The notes: generated by a model from the letters alone, not told the origin. A DNA stretch of 64,000 bases from Pseudomonas fluvialis (GCF_014207935.1 NZ_JACHLL010000002.1:241767-305766); one strand, 5' to 3'; positions 7,904 through 15,409 are shown, numbered from the stretch's first letter. A program made the numbers and translations.

Positions 7904-8644
7904 GTGTCCAGCCCCTTTGCCGAGGATGATGGTCCTCAACCGCCTAAAGTGCTCAAAACACCGCTGGAGGTCTGCGCCAGCTTGCGCATGCTGGAGCAGA
8001 ACCATGACGCCTTGGTCGTCACTTTCGAAGGCCGCAGTCAGCGTTTTCAGAGTTATCTCGTTCACCTTGACCGCGAACGCGGTCGCCTTGCGCTGGATGA
8101 AATATTTCCCACTGATGCAGAGCGACTGCTGAACAGCGGCGAAGGCTTTCACGTAGAGGGATACCACGACGGAGTGCGTATCGCCTGGGAATGTACACAA
8201 GCGAAAGCCGGAGAGCATGAAGGCAGCCGGTGCTTCTGGACTCCTATCCCCGGGGAAATCACCTATCACCAGCGTCGCAATGCATTTCGCGCCAGCATCA
8301 AGCATGGCCAGGCAATCACTGTCGAAATGTCCGGCAAGCACCTCCGGCTGCCCGTGCGCGGACAGATGCTGGATATTTCTGCCACTGGCTGCCGCCTACG
8401 TTTCCCAGGAAATCTGGGTGATCGCCTGCAGACTGGACAGGTGTACGAGTGCCTGCACTTTGCCACGCCTTTCGGCAAACTGAATGTTGCCATTGAGCTG
8501 CGCCACCTGGATTTCCAGCTCAAGGTCAACACCACCTTTGCCGGCGTGCGCTTCCACCAGGTTGGCGGCCTTGACCAGCGCCACATTGAGCGTTTCGTCT
8601 ATCAACTGCAGCGCGAAGCACGCCGCACGGGGCTGGACGACTGA
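7904..8644 (+). CDS. flgZ: PilZ-domain c-di-GMP receptor FlgZ (YcgR family)
   Basis: A 247-residue protein from GTG 7904, which has GGGAGA upstream. The frame is open back to 7775 inside flgN, but that part crosses the intergenic hairpin and lacks family resemblance. The N-terminal YcgR-like domain (about 15-115, with VTFEGRSQRFQSYLVHLDR) is followed by a PilZ domain with the c-di-GMP motif RRNAFR and the second motif DISATG. In Pseudomonas, FlgZ binds c-di-GMP and slows flagella by acting on the stators. It closes the flgMN-flgZ unit. Confidence 0.9.
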   Translation: MSSPFAEDDGPQPPKVLKTPLEVCASLRMLEQNHDALVVTFEGRSQRFQSYLVHLDRERGRLALDEIFPTDAERLLNSGEGFHVEGYHDGVRIAWECTQAKAGEHEGSRCFWTPIPGEITYHQRRNAFRASIKHGQAITVEMSGKHLRLPVRGQMLDISATGCRLRFPGNLGDRLQTGQVYECLHFATPFGKLNVAIELRHLDFQLKVNTTFAGVRFHQVGGLDQRHIERFVYQLQREARRTGLDD

Positions 8645-8648
8645 GACC

Positions 8649-8674
8649 GCCGCGCCAGGCAATCCCGGCGCGGC
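8649..8674. terminator. Hairpin between converging flgZ and glutamine-synthetase-like gene
   Basis: GCCGCGCC and GGCGCGGC form an 8-bp perfect stem with a 10-base loop, in the 37-base gap between two converging stop codons. No U-tract is present on either strand, so termination strength is uncertain. Confidence 0.45.
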
Positions 8675-8681
8675 ATGCAGG

Positions 8682-10025
8682 TCAAATCTGCGTCGAAAGC
8701 ACTCTTCGCTCCCAGGGCGTGATCTCCCCGAGAAAATCACTCAGTTCCAGCGCCTTGCAAGCCAGATAACCGTCAATGAACTCTTCACCAAAAGCCTCAC
8801 GCGCCTGACGGCTGCCGCGCAGCCTACGCAGCGCCTCCTGCAAACTGTCGGGCAACAGTAGTTCCGGCGACGCCTCGACCTCTCCGGTCACTGGCTCGGA
8901 TGGCTGCAACTGCCGCTCCAGTCCATGCAGACCCGCCGCGAGGCTGGCGGCCAGCGCCAGATAAGGATTGGCATCGGCGCCCGGCAGGCGATTTTCTACC
9001 CGCCGGGCTTCCGGGCCACTGGCAGGAATACGCAATCCAGCCGAACGGTTATCGTACGACCAGCAGGCATTGTTGGGCGAAGCGTAGGGATTGCAAAGCC
9101 GCTGGAACGAATTGATGTTCGGCGCAAACAGCAAGGTAAAACCTGCCAGGCAAGCCTGCTGGCCAGCAATGAACTGATAGAAAGCAGGCGTCGCAGCGCC
9201 GTTCTCAGCCGTAAAGATATTCTGCCCCTTCGGGTCGACCACACTCTGATGAATATGCATGGAGCTGCCAGCCGTATGAGCCAGCGGCTTGGCCATGCAC
9301 ACGGCCAGTAAATCGTGCTGGAGCGCCACCTCCCGCAGCAGATGCTTGAACAGAAAAGTCTGATCGGCAATCAGCAGCGGCTCGCCATGAATCAGATTAA
9401 TCTCAAACTGACTGGTACCCATTTCATGCATGAAGGTGTCGCGCGGTATGCCAACAGCATCCATGCAGCGATAGACATCCTCGAAAAAGGGCCGCAACCC
9501 GTTGCCCGAGCTGACGCTGAACGCAGAAAAACCTGACTCGCGTCGTCCATCGACCCCTACTGGCGGCTGGAATGGCTGCCGTGGATCGCCATGGCGATCG
9601 AAAATGAAAAACTCCAACTCCGTCGCGACCACAGGCTCCAGGCCTTTGGCCCGATAACGCGCCACAACTCGTTTCAGCAGATTGCGCGTTGACAGACCGG
9701 ACCCCTGGCCGGTCAACTCATCCGCATCGCAAATGGCCAAGGCACGCAGCGGCTTCGACCAAGGCAGCACATGCACTTGGCCAGGCACGGCATTGAGCAC
9801 CAGATCCCCATCATCGCTGCCATAGAAGCGTGGCGCAGGGTAACCACCCATCACACACTGCAGCAGCACTCCACGCGCCAACTGCAAACGCCGCCCCGAA
9901 AGGAAGCTCTCGACCGTCATCACCTTGCCACGGGGGATGCCATTGAGGTCCGCCGTCACGCATTCGATCTCGACAACCCCGGACAACTGTTCGCGTAAGG
10001 CGGCCAACTCTGTGCTAGTCAACAT
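8682..10025 (-). CDS. Glutamine synthetase-family gamma-glutamylpolyamine synthetase (PuuA/PauA-like)
   Basis: A 447-residue type I GS-fold enzyme, close to PuuA-type length. Metal and substrate motifs are present: ELEFFIFD (about 139-146), MGTSQFEINL, GSSMHIHQS, and the ATP/glutamate-binding segment SAGLRIPASGPEARRVENRL. In P. aeruginosa the gene beside the flgAMN-flgZ cluster is one of seven pauA genes, which ligate glutamate to putrescine, cadaverine or spermidine for catabolism. From sequence alone the amine substrate cannot be chosen. It converges on flgZ and its upstream side is the left border of a genomic island. Confidence 0.85.
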   Translation of the reverse strand: MLTSTELAALREQLSGVVEIECVTADLNGIPRGKVMTVESFLSGRRLQLARGVLLQCVMGGYPAPRFYGSDDGDLVLNAVPGQVHVLPWSKPLRALAICDADELTGQGSGLSTRNLLKRVVARYRAKGLEPVVATELEFFIFDRHGDPRQPFQPPVGVDGRRESGFSAFSVSSGNGLRPFFEDVYRCMDAVGIPRDTFMHEMGTSQFEINLIHGEPLLIADQTFLFKHLLREVALQHDLLAVCMAKPLAHTAGSSMHIHQSVVDPKGQNIFTAENGAATPAFYQFIAGQQACLAGFTLLFAPNINSFQRLCNPYASPNNACWSYDNRSAGLRIPASGPEARRVENRLPGADANPYLALAASLAAGLHGLERQLQPSEPVTGEVEASPELLLPDSLQEALRRLRGSRQAREAFGEEFIDGYLACKALELSDFLGEITPWERRVLSTQI

Positions 10026-10141
10026 CTGCTAATCCTTGAAATGACTGCATCCGCGGCAATTCAGAGCGATATGCAGCGGATGCTTGAAATATCAAGCATG
10101 CCCCAAGATGGGCCGGGGAACATGGACAACGGAGGGGGAAC

Positions 10142-10188
10142 TGGTGTCCCAGAGAGGGGTCGAACCTCCAACCTTCCCCTTAGGAGGG
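10142..10188 (-). repeat. attL: duplicated 47-bp 3' end of tRNA-Arg
   Basis: Identical to 20318-20364, the CCA end, T arm and part of the anticodon arm of tRNA-Arg(CCT). Here the match stops and the 5' half of the tRNA is absent, so this is the displaced fragment left by site-specific integration. Confidence 0.93.
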
Positions 10189-10282
10189 CCATAAAACACC
10201 CTATAAAATCAATTACTTACCTTATAAATCAACAACTTAAAGTCCAGTTGTGTCCGGTATATCCGAGCAGTATAGTCATATT

Positions 10283-10301
10283 TGCACCCACCATGCACCC
10301 A
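10283..10301 (+). repeat. Left subterminal paired repeat (possible integrase/excisionase arm site)
   Basis: TGCACCCACCATGCACCCA consists of two TGCACCCA octamers with an 11-base period. An 18/19 match in the same orientation lies near the other end at 20252-20270. It sits 94 bases inside attL, between attL and the integrase start, where arm-type sites are expected. Confidence 0.6.
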
Positions 10302-10311
10302 TGATGAAAAC

Positions 10312-11541
10312 ATGAAAGAGAAACTGACACCTCGCAGACTGAACAGCCTTCCCGTTACCGGCAAGGAATACGAGATACATCATTCGGCCGTACCAGGCCT
10401 GTTCGTTCGTGTCACCGCTGCCGGAGCGAAGTCATTCGTTGTCACTTGGGGACGTGGCCGCAAGAAGGCCTTGGGGCGCGTCGGCAATATGACCCTTGCC
10501 CAAGCCGAAGAAGAAGCGCTGCAATACCTCACCGAAGCCCGTAAACATGGCGAGCCCCTGGCCGTCACTCAAGGCCGCAAAGGCTCAGCAACCCCCACTC
10601 TTCGCGACTTCATAGACAACAACTATCTTCCCTGGTTTAGGGCGCAGCACAGCAGCCATAAGAAGACCACGAACACCCTATCCACCAGCTTTGAACCAAT
10701 CATGGACAAGCGACTGGTGGAGATCACTGGTCGTGACGTTGAACAGATCCGTACCAGCTGGCTGATTGGCGGCAACAAGCCATCCACCGCCAATCGCAAG
10801 CTAGGTAGTCTCAGAGGAGTCTTAAGTCGCGCCGTGGACTGGGGCTATCTGGAAATCTCTCCGCTGAGCAAGGTGAAGACCCTGAAAACCGATTCAAATG
10901 GGCGCATACGCTATCTCTCGAAGGACGAAACCAAGGCCCTACGAGAGGCTCTGGACGCACGCGAGGAAGGCATGAGGGCAAAGCGTGACAGCGCTAACAA
11001 GTGGCGTACAAAGCGCAAACGAGAGCTCCTGGCAGATCTGCGTTTGATCACATTTACCGATCATCTGAAACCTATGGTCATCCTCTCGCTTAACACCGGC
11101 CTACGTCGAGGCGAGCTGTTCAACCTGCGATGGCTCGATATGAATCTGGAGAGCAAGACCCTCACCGTTGCCGGCGAAGGTAGTAAGTCCACCAATACTC
11201 GACATATTCCGCTTAATGCAGAGGCTCTTGCCACGCTGTTGAGCTGGAACGAACAGCGCTCGCCCGAAAGTCTCGGCAGTAACGGCAGTTACGTCTTTCC
11301 TGGCACGGATGGCAGACGCATGACGGACGTGAAGACAGCCTGGCTTGAGCTACTAGAGTCAGCGGGCGTGAGGAACTTCCGCTGGCACGATATGCGTCAC
11401 GACTTCGCATCACGTCTAGTTATGGCTGGCGTACCGCTCAATACCGTGCGCGACCTGATGGGACACAGCGATATAAAGATGACTCTGCGCTATGCCCACC
11501 TTGCCCCGGAAAGCAAAGCAGCGGCTGTGGAGCTTATCTAG
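10312..11541 (+). CDS. int: Tyrosine-type site-specific integrase
   Basis: A 409-residue phage-type recombinase from ATG 10312 (an in-frame TTG at 10282 overlaps the arm repeat and is less likely). It has an N-terminal arm-binding region (about 1-90), a SAM-like core-binding domain (about 95-200) and a catalytic domain. The catalytic domain has arginine I in NTGLRRGELFNL, the box II residues in WHDMRHDFASRL, histidine in LMGHSDIKMTLRYAHL and the nucleophilic tyrosine in RYAHL. It should catalyse recombination between attP and the tRNA-Arg attB. Its position beside attL and reading inward is typical of tRNA-integrating islands. Confidence 0.95.
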   Translation: MKEKLTPRRLNSLPVTGKEYEIHHSAVPGLFVRVTAAGAKSFVVTWGRGRKKALGRVGNMTLAQAEEEALQYLTEARKHGEPLAVTQGRKGSATPTLRDFIDNNYLPWFRAQHSSHKKTTNTLSTSFEPIMDKRLVEITGRDVEQIRTSWLIGGNKPSTANRKLGSLRGVLSRAVDWGYLEISPLSKVKTLKTDSNGRIRYLSKDETKALREALDAREEGMRAKRDSANKWRTKRKRELLADLRLITFTDHLKPMVILSLNTGLRRGELFNLRWLDMNLESKTLTVAGEGSKSTNTRHIPLNAEALATLLSWNEQRSPESLGSNGSYVFPGTDGRRMTDVKTAWLELLESAGVRNFRWHDMRHDFASRLVMAGVPLNTVRDLMGHSDIKMTLRYAHLAPESKAAAVELI

Positions 11542-11587
11542 TACGCGGGAGATTTGGCGGCCTCGATCCGAGCTCTAGGGAAACTCC

Positions 11588-11622
11588 AAACAAGCCAGCG
11601 GCTTTCCGGCTGTAGCTTGTTT
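11588..11622 (+). terminator. Terminator-like hairpin after int
   Basis: AAACAAGC and GCTTGTTT pair across a 19-base interior that can extend the stem (CAGC with GCTG). It lies 47 bases after the integrase stop, with U residues at its 3' side. Confidence 0.5.
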
Positions 11623-12052
11623 CACACGGATCCTTGCCGACCCCTGCCGGCTAAATCATCCAGAAATCCAGGGACTCCCTAAACAATAAGCCGATTGTGG
11701 TTGCACCAAACACCGCCTGGCCAACCTAAGCGCATCTACCGCCTTCTACAAAGCCCCCCAACACCATTATGCCGTCGCCATCAGTCAGATATTGAAACTC
11801 CGGCAGAGCGGAACATCAAAAAAACTCAACCTCGATTAACGTATTACAAAAAGAGGGCATTCATAAACCCCAATTAATGTATTACAAAAACACGAGGACA
11901 CCCAGCACCTTAATTAAGGTAATACAACAATTTGAAGGCATTAAGCCACGATTGCATCAAGCTATAGACCGTCATAATCTTGCCTCCGCCAGAGCGCCCA
12001 AATAAGTCATTGAACGCAACTGGATATATCAAATCACACTTGGAGACTGGAT
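11623..12052. other. AT-rich non-coding stretch with iterated repeats
   Basis: No convincing gene is visible between the integrase and the small HTH gene; short open frames lack ribosome-binding sites. The right-hand part (11834-11927) holds three related 16-base direct repeats. This stretch probably contains the promoter of the downstream genes and binding sites for an element-encoded regulator. Confidence 0.5.
11834..11927 (+). repeat. Three iteron-like 16-bp direct repeats
   Basis: GATTAACGTATTACAA (11834), AATTAATGTATTACAA (11872) and AATTAAGGTAATACAA (11912) share ATTAA-N-GTA-W-TACAA and are spaced 38 and 40 bases apart, about four helical turns. They lie about 125 bases before the excisionase-like gene. 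They could be operator sites for it or iterons for the downstream winged-helix protein. Confidence 0.6.
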
Positions 12053-12253
12053 ATGCAAACGTCACTTAACACATCAAACCTAGCAGTCGGCCCAGACGAA
12101 GCAGCACGACTCACAGGCCATACGCGATCCGCAATCTACGAAGCAATAGCAAGAGGCGAAATCGTGTCATTCAAATCAGGACGTCGCCGCTTGATCCTGA
12201 CCAAAAACCTTGCGTCATGGATAAACAAAATTGCAGAACGAAACTCAAGATAA
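12053..12253 (+). CDS. Small helix-turn-helix protein, excisionase/AlpA-like
   Basis: A 66-residue protein with a MerR-like winged HTH of the excisionase (HTH_17) type: VGPDEAARLTGHTRSAIYEA, then IARGEIVSFKSGRRRLIL and a closing helix. A GGAG ribosome site lies about 7 bases upstream. Proteins of this size and fold beside an integrase usually act as recombination directionality factors or as activators of integrase expression; which applies here cannot be told. Twelve bases separate it from the next gene, so they are cotranscribed. Confidence 0.8.
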   Translation: MQTSLNTSNLAVGPDEAARLTGHTRSAIYEAIARGEIVSFKSGRRRLILTKNLASWINKIAERNSR

Positions 12254-12265
12254 TCAGGAGGTAAC

Positions 12266-12664
12266 ATGTCTAGAAAAAACAAAAAGTCCTCCGCTCCATT
12301 TTTTAAGCTAGAAAGACGACTTGTGCAATCAGAGCAACACCGCTCATTGAGCTTTACTGCAAGAGTAGTTCTAGGAGAGCTGATGGTTCAATATAACGGA
12401 AACAACAATGGAGACCTGGTTGCAACTCGAACAATTGCGAAGCGCTGGGGCATCGGCTCACCCTCAACCCTACAAAAGGCTTTACGCGAGCTAATTGATG
12501 GAAAATGGATTGTCATGAGCAGAGTTAGCCACTTTAGCAAAACTGGCTCTAGGTGCTCTCTCTATGCTTTAAGTTGGCTTCCGATAGATGAATGCATTGG
12601 GAAAGATCTCGAAATTTACCCAAGATCCGCACCGCTACACCCCCTACCAGAGATCATCAAGTAA
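12266..12664 (+). CDS. Winged-helix protein of mobile elements (possible replication/regulatory function)
   Basis: A 132-residue protein with a perfect AGGAGGT ribosome site. Residues about 25-105 form a helix-turn-helix/winged-helix unit: FTARVVLGELMVQYNGNNNG, then LVATRTIAKRWGIGSPSTLQKALREL and the wing ending CSLYALSWLPIDEC. Proteins with the NGNNNGDL motif and the ALSWLPIDEC tail are familiar to me from proteobacterial plasmids and integrated islands, usually annotated as hypothetical. The fold resembles replication-initiator DNA-binding domains but is too short for a full Rep. Codon use is AT-rich compared with the chromosome. Confidence 0.65.
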   Translation: MSRKNKKSSAPFFKLERRLVQSEQHRSLSFTARVVLGELMVQYNGNNNGDLVATRTIAKRWGIGSPSTLQKALRELIDGKWIVMSRVSHFSKTGSRCSLYALSWLPIDECIGKDLEIYPRSAPLHPLPEIIK

Positions 12665-12706
12665 ATTAACCTGTTCACTTATTCCACACCAGCGGAACAA
12701 AAATAG

Positions 12707-12732
12707 AACGCAGGACACGCAAATCCTGCGTT
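12707..12732 (+). terminator. Hairpin after the winged-helix gene
   Basis: AACGCAGGA and TCCTGCGTT form a perfect 9-bp stem with an 8-base loop, 43 bases after the stop codon. It is followed by ACCTTTTAAATT, a loose U-rich tract. Confidence 0.6.
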
Positions 12733-12744
12733 ACCTTTTAAATT

Positions 12745-13170
12745 ATGGTACAAAACCCATACTTAAATGAAAAACAACCCAGTACATTTTCCGAACACCT
12801 TTTAATATCTGCCAAGCATATACGTTATGAATGGCGCTCCTCAGATGGAAAAACACGCAAGCACAGACACCATACCCACAACAAAAAACCACCCTTAAGA
12901 AAGGTCTAAGATGAAAAAAACAGAGAGCAAGCACACCAAAAAAATGTAGAAATGATCCGCAATCTGCATAGTGCACTGAAAGCTTATGGAATGAACCAAC
13001 ACGATGACGTTAGGAAATTCCAGCACAATAAGATGAAATTTATGAAAATTTGCCAAGAGGCCAATCACTCACAATTCCAGACTGAACTGTAACGGCGAAT
13101 GCAGTACGTCTTGGATCTATACCAAGATACAGAAACGGTGGGCACAATATTCTCAAACCTGCCGCACTAG
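12745..13170 (+). pseudogene. Reading frame of 142 codons interrupted by two TAA codons
   Basis: One frame begins at ATG 12745 (MVQNPYLNEKQPSTFSEHLL) and runs to TAG 13170, broken only by TAA at 12907 and TAA at 13090. The three pieces (54, 60 and 26 codons) all read as protein-like, charged helical sequence, for example MNQHDDVRKFQHNKMKFMK and MQYVLDLYQDTETVGT. The simplest reading is a decayed gene with two nonsense changes. No ribosome site is obvious before 12745 and no family is recognised, so chance openness in AT-rich DNA remains possible. Confidence 0.4.
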
Positions 13171-13329
13171 GAAATTACAAGGGTATTAGGGTTTTTCGCC
13201 CGCCCCCCTCGCCCCGACCATGTGGGCATGTCGCAAGTCGCGACTTGTTGTTTGTGTGGCAGCTTGAGGCTGCGCCTCAGTACCGCGTTTTTTCGCCTCG
13301 CCCCAGAGCACCTCACGCTCTCCCAGCAT
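13171..13329. other. Non-coding segment with two compact dyads downstream of mobA
   Basis: CAAGTCGCGACTTG (13234-13247) is a perfect 14-bp palindrome. TGAGGC-TGC-GCCTCA (13265-13279) is a short hairpin. Base composition switches here from AT-rich to GC-rich. The hairpin lies beyond the relaxase stop on the minus strand and could terminate the mob operon; the palindrome could bind a dimeric regulator. Confidence 0.45.
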
Positions 13330-14877
13330 TCAATAGCCACTCTCTACCGAAACCTCCCATTTTTTCCGCCTCTGCCTGGCTGCATCAAGCTCGGCGCAAT
13401 CGCGTTGCTCCAGCGCCTGTCGGTATGCCTGCACGCGACTCGTCGCGTGCTCCAATGCCTGGAGAGCCACATCTAGCTCCGCGCCCTGTAACACCTGTGA
13501 AGGGGCTTTGGGGGGCTGCTGTACCGGCCTGGACGGACTCTCGCGACGCGTGGCGCGGCTATCACGGATAAACCGAGCCGAGTTCGCCAGCAGATGCATA
13601 ATCAGGCTGTTGCCGCTGCCGCCTTGGATAGCGCGGCGTATGCTCGCGGACAGCTCGGCTAACGCAGCAGCAATAGGGCCACGGCTGCCAGGCCAGGCAG
13701 CGCGCAAAAAATCATCCCCGCGGCAGTGATTGTCTCCAACCGCGCCAAACCCTGCGCTAGGTGCTCGATGCGCCTCGACACGTTGTACGGTTTCCCCTTC
13801 GGCTTGGCCGGCTGTGCCGGTGCCGACTTGGGAACTTGCGCCAGCAGGGTTTCTAGCCCCTGCAGCGTCTGCTGCAGCTGGCACTGCACGCTGAGAACGT
13901 CCGTCAACGTCTGCTGTATCTCCGCACGAAATAAACCCGCCGCCTCCTGGGGAATAATCGACAGCGCTTGTCGTAAATTCTGCTCCGACAATAGCGCCTC
14001 TAGGACGTGCAGAGTTTGCTGCATCTGCCCGGCTGCTCGGACTATTTCCAACTGGCTCTGTGAGTGATTTAAGACGCGCATAGTCTCTATCTTGTTCATA
14101 CGTTAAACCTCGTTCGTAAAGTGCTCTCCCTGTGTAATTCTTTCCCAACTGGCTGCCCTTGAACGGCACGCCATTTAAACTAAAGCTAAACCCGTTGAGC
14201 TTATCTCCACTGAAATTGGCGCGAGTCTCGACGCCAGCAAGTGCCAAGCGCTCGGCAAATTCTCTTGCTGTCGGTTTGTCTTCTAATGCCAGGTCGATTA
14301 TCTGTATTAGTTGATACCGCTCCGGCTGCTCTCCGGTTCGCTCATACTTCCCAACCTCGCCAGACTTAGGCCTGACAATATCGGCAGCAATAACACGGCC
14401 ATCTTTAACAATTGGCCCTTTTGTTATTGTTAGTCCGTGCTCGAACTCTAGGGCCTGAATGTGTTTTGTCGATATAAGATTTTCGTTTTTCCCTAAATAC
14501 AAATGATCATCTAGGGCAATGCGGCTTGCAATTATGTGTATGTGCTGACCTTCCGGCTCGTCATGTAGAATATAAACGCGCTGGTGAAATTCACTAAACC
14601 CCATGCGCTGCATGTAGTCATCAGCGATTCGGCACCAATTTTCAGCGTCCAGATTGTCGCCTGCAGGCAGGCGCAAACTGTTGTGCCAAACTGGCCTTTC
14701 GACTAACGGCTTTAATTTCCTGGACACTGTAAATTCAGCACTTAAACTGCCGACATCGACTCCGGACATATTGCCACCGATTATTTTCCCCTCAAATTCG
14801 CCATTGTCGTTTCCCAAGGCGTAGCTAATAACGCCTCTAAATCCTGATCCGCGCTTTATCTTTTGCATTCCTTTCAT
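13330..14877 (-). CDS. mobA: MobA-type relaxase (MOBP-like mobilization nuclease)
   Basis: A 515-residue protein. The N-terminal relaxase domain (about 1-240) has the candidate nicking tyrosine in GFRGVISYAL, the HNSLRLPAGD segment and the metal-binding HIHIIASRI motif near residue 113. These mark the relaxase/mobilization nuclease family, which nicks oriT and carries the strand into the recipient. Residues about 265-410 are Ala/Gly/Ser/Arg-rich and look disordered; this part overlaps another gene in a different frame. The C-terminal tail is helical and basic. The start overlaps the mobC stop by 4 bases (ATGA). Confidence 0.9.
   Translation of the reverse strand: MKGMQKIKRGSGFRGVISYALGNDNGEFEGKIIGGNMSGVDVGSLSAEFTVSRKLKPLVERPVWHNSLRLPAGDNLDAENWCRIADDYMQRMGFSEFHQRVYILHDEPEGQHIHIIASRIALDDHLYLGKNENLISTKHIQALEFEHGLTITKGPIVKDGRVIAADIVRPKSGEVGKYERTGEQPERYQLIQIIDLALEDKPTAREFAERLALAGVETRANFSGDKLNGFSFSLNGVPFKGSQLGKNYTGRALYERGLTYEQDRDYARLKSLTEPVGNSPSSRADAANSARPRGAIVGAEFTTSAVDYSPGGGGFISCGDTADVDGRSQRAVPAAADAAGARNPAGASSQVGTGTAGQAEGETVQRVEAHRAPSAGFGAVGDNHCRGDDFLRAAWPGSRGPIAAALAELSASIRRAIQGGSGNSLIMHLLANSARFIRDSRATRRESPSRPVQQPPKAPSQVLQGAELDVALQALEHATSRVQAYRQALEQRDCAELDAARQRRKKWEVSVESGY
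13659..14099 (-). CDS. mobB: MobB-like membrane protein nested within mobA
   Basis: A 146-residue frame lying wholly inside mobA in another phase, with its own GAGG ribosome site 7 bases before ATG 14099. Residues 1-105 are strongly helical/coiled (SQLEIVRAAGQMQQTLHVLE, then QQTLQGLETLLAQ). The C-terminus is a transmembrane helix (about 124-146, MIFCALPGLAAVALLLL) preceded by basic residues. RSF1010 has the same layout: mobB is encoded within mobA, and MobB has helical and membrane parts that assist relaxase and coupling-protein contact. The homology is architectural only. mobA's low-complexity protein sequence over this stretch fits overprinting. Confidence 0.75.
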   Translation of the reverse strand: MNKIETMRVLNHSQSQLEIVRAAGQMQQTLHVLEALLSEQNLRQALSIIPQEAAGLFRAEIQQTLTDVLSVQCQLQQTLQGLETLLAQVPKSAPAQPAKPKGKPYNVSRRIEHLAQGLARLETITAAGMIFCALPGLAAVALLLLR

Positions 14878-15236
14878 ACCGCGCCACCTGTTGTAAGCAG
14901 TGCGGCCCGCAAGCCGGCTACAAGCTCCCTAGCAGTTTCGATCTCGGCATTGCTAATGCCTTGCGCGTGTATCAGCCTGACAAGCTGATTGAGGTTATTT
15001 TGAAGCCCTGAAGAGGCGACCCAGGCTTCCAGATTTACCGCAGGTATCTTCGCAGGCACTGGCGCAGGCTTGGACTTGAGCGCCGATGCGCGGATATATG
15101 CAGGCATCGCAGATATGCTGCCGGCCTTCTTTTCGATCTGCTGATAATCAGACTCGGTGAAGAATACCGATATACGCCTAAGTTTCTTTTTATCTTTGGG
15201 CCTTGGTATTGGCCCAGGTTTTCTCTTTGCTTTCAT
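14874..15236 (-). CDS. mobC: MobC-like oriT-binding accessory protein
   Basis: A 120-residue basic protein, MKAKRKPGPIPRPKDKKKLR, followed by RISVFFTESDYQQIEKKAG, which is a ribbon-helix-helix-like start. The C-terminal ASSGLQNNLNQLVRLIHAQG resembles the MobC signature (NNLNQ-hxh). MobC proteins bind oriT and help the relaxase open DNA and start nicking. It precedes and overlaps mobA by 4 bases, implying translational coupling. Candidate oriT dyads lie directly upstream at 15291-15356. Confidence 0.8.
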   Translation of the reverse strand: MKAKRKPGPIPRPKDKKKLRRISVFFTESDYQQIEKKAGSISAMPAYIRASALKSKPAPVPAKIPAVNLEAWVASSGLQNNLNQLVRLIHAQGISNAEIETARELVAGLRAALLTTGGAV

Positions 15237-15253
15237 TTTTTATTCTTTTATTT

Positions 15254-15406
15254 ATGAGCACAGCGAATAAACCAGGCGAACAAAGTGAGGAACTCGATGC
15301 AATCGAGTTAGCCCTGGCTCCAGTACTATTTATGCTTGCAAATGAGCATGCTCATTGTCAAAACTACAAATGCAAGACAAGGGAAAAATACAACAACTAT
15401 AGGTGA
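15254..15406 (+). CDS. Possible small protein, 50 residues
   Basis: ATG 15254 opens MSTANKPGEQSEELDAIELA and runs to a stop 3 bases before the next gene. There is no good ribosome site (upstream is U-rich), and the frame overlaps the two dyads proposed as oriT. It could be a real leader gene coupled to the 157-residue protein or an accidental frame across oriT. Confidence 0.3.
   Translation: MSTANKPGEQSEELDAIELALAPVLFMLANEHAHCQNYKCKTREKYNNYR
15291..15356 (+). other. Candidate origin of transfer (oriT)
   Basis: AACTCGAT-GCA-ATCGAGTT (15291-15309) is a perfect 8-bp inverted repeat. It is followed after a few bases by CCCTGGCTCC, which resembles the CTGG/CT nick region of ColE1-type oriTs. A 16-bp perfect palindrome AATGAGCATGCTCATT lies at 15341-15356. 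The site is immediately upstream of mobC, where oriT usually lies. The assignment is inference from structure and position. Confidence 0.45.
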
Positions 15407-15409
15407 TAT

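Noticed and set aside
11695..11877. 60-codon frame between int and the HTH gene
   Set aside because: It starts at TTG, has no ribosome site, has biased composition and overlaps the iterated repeats.
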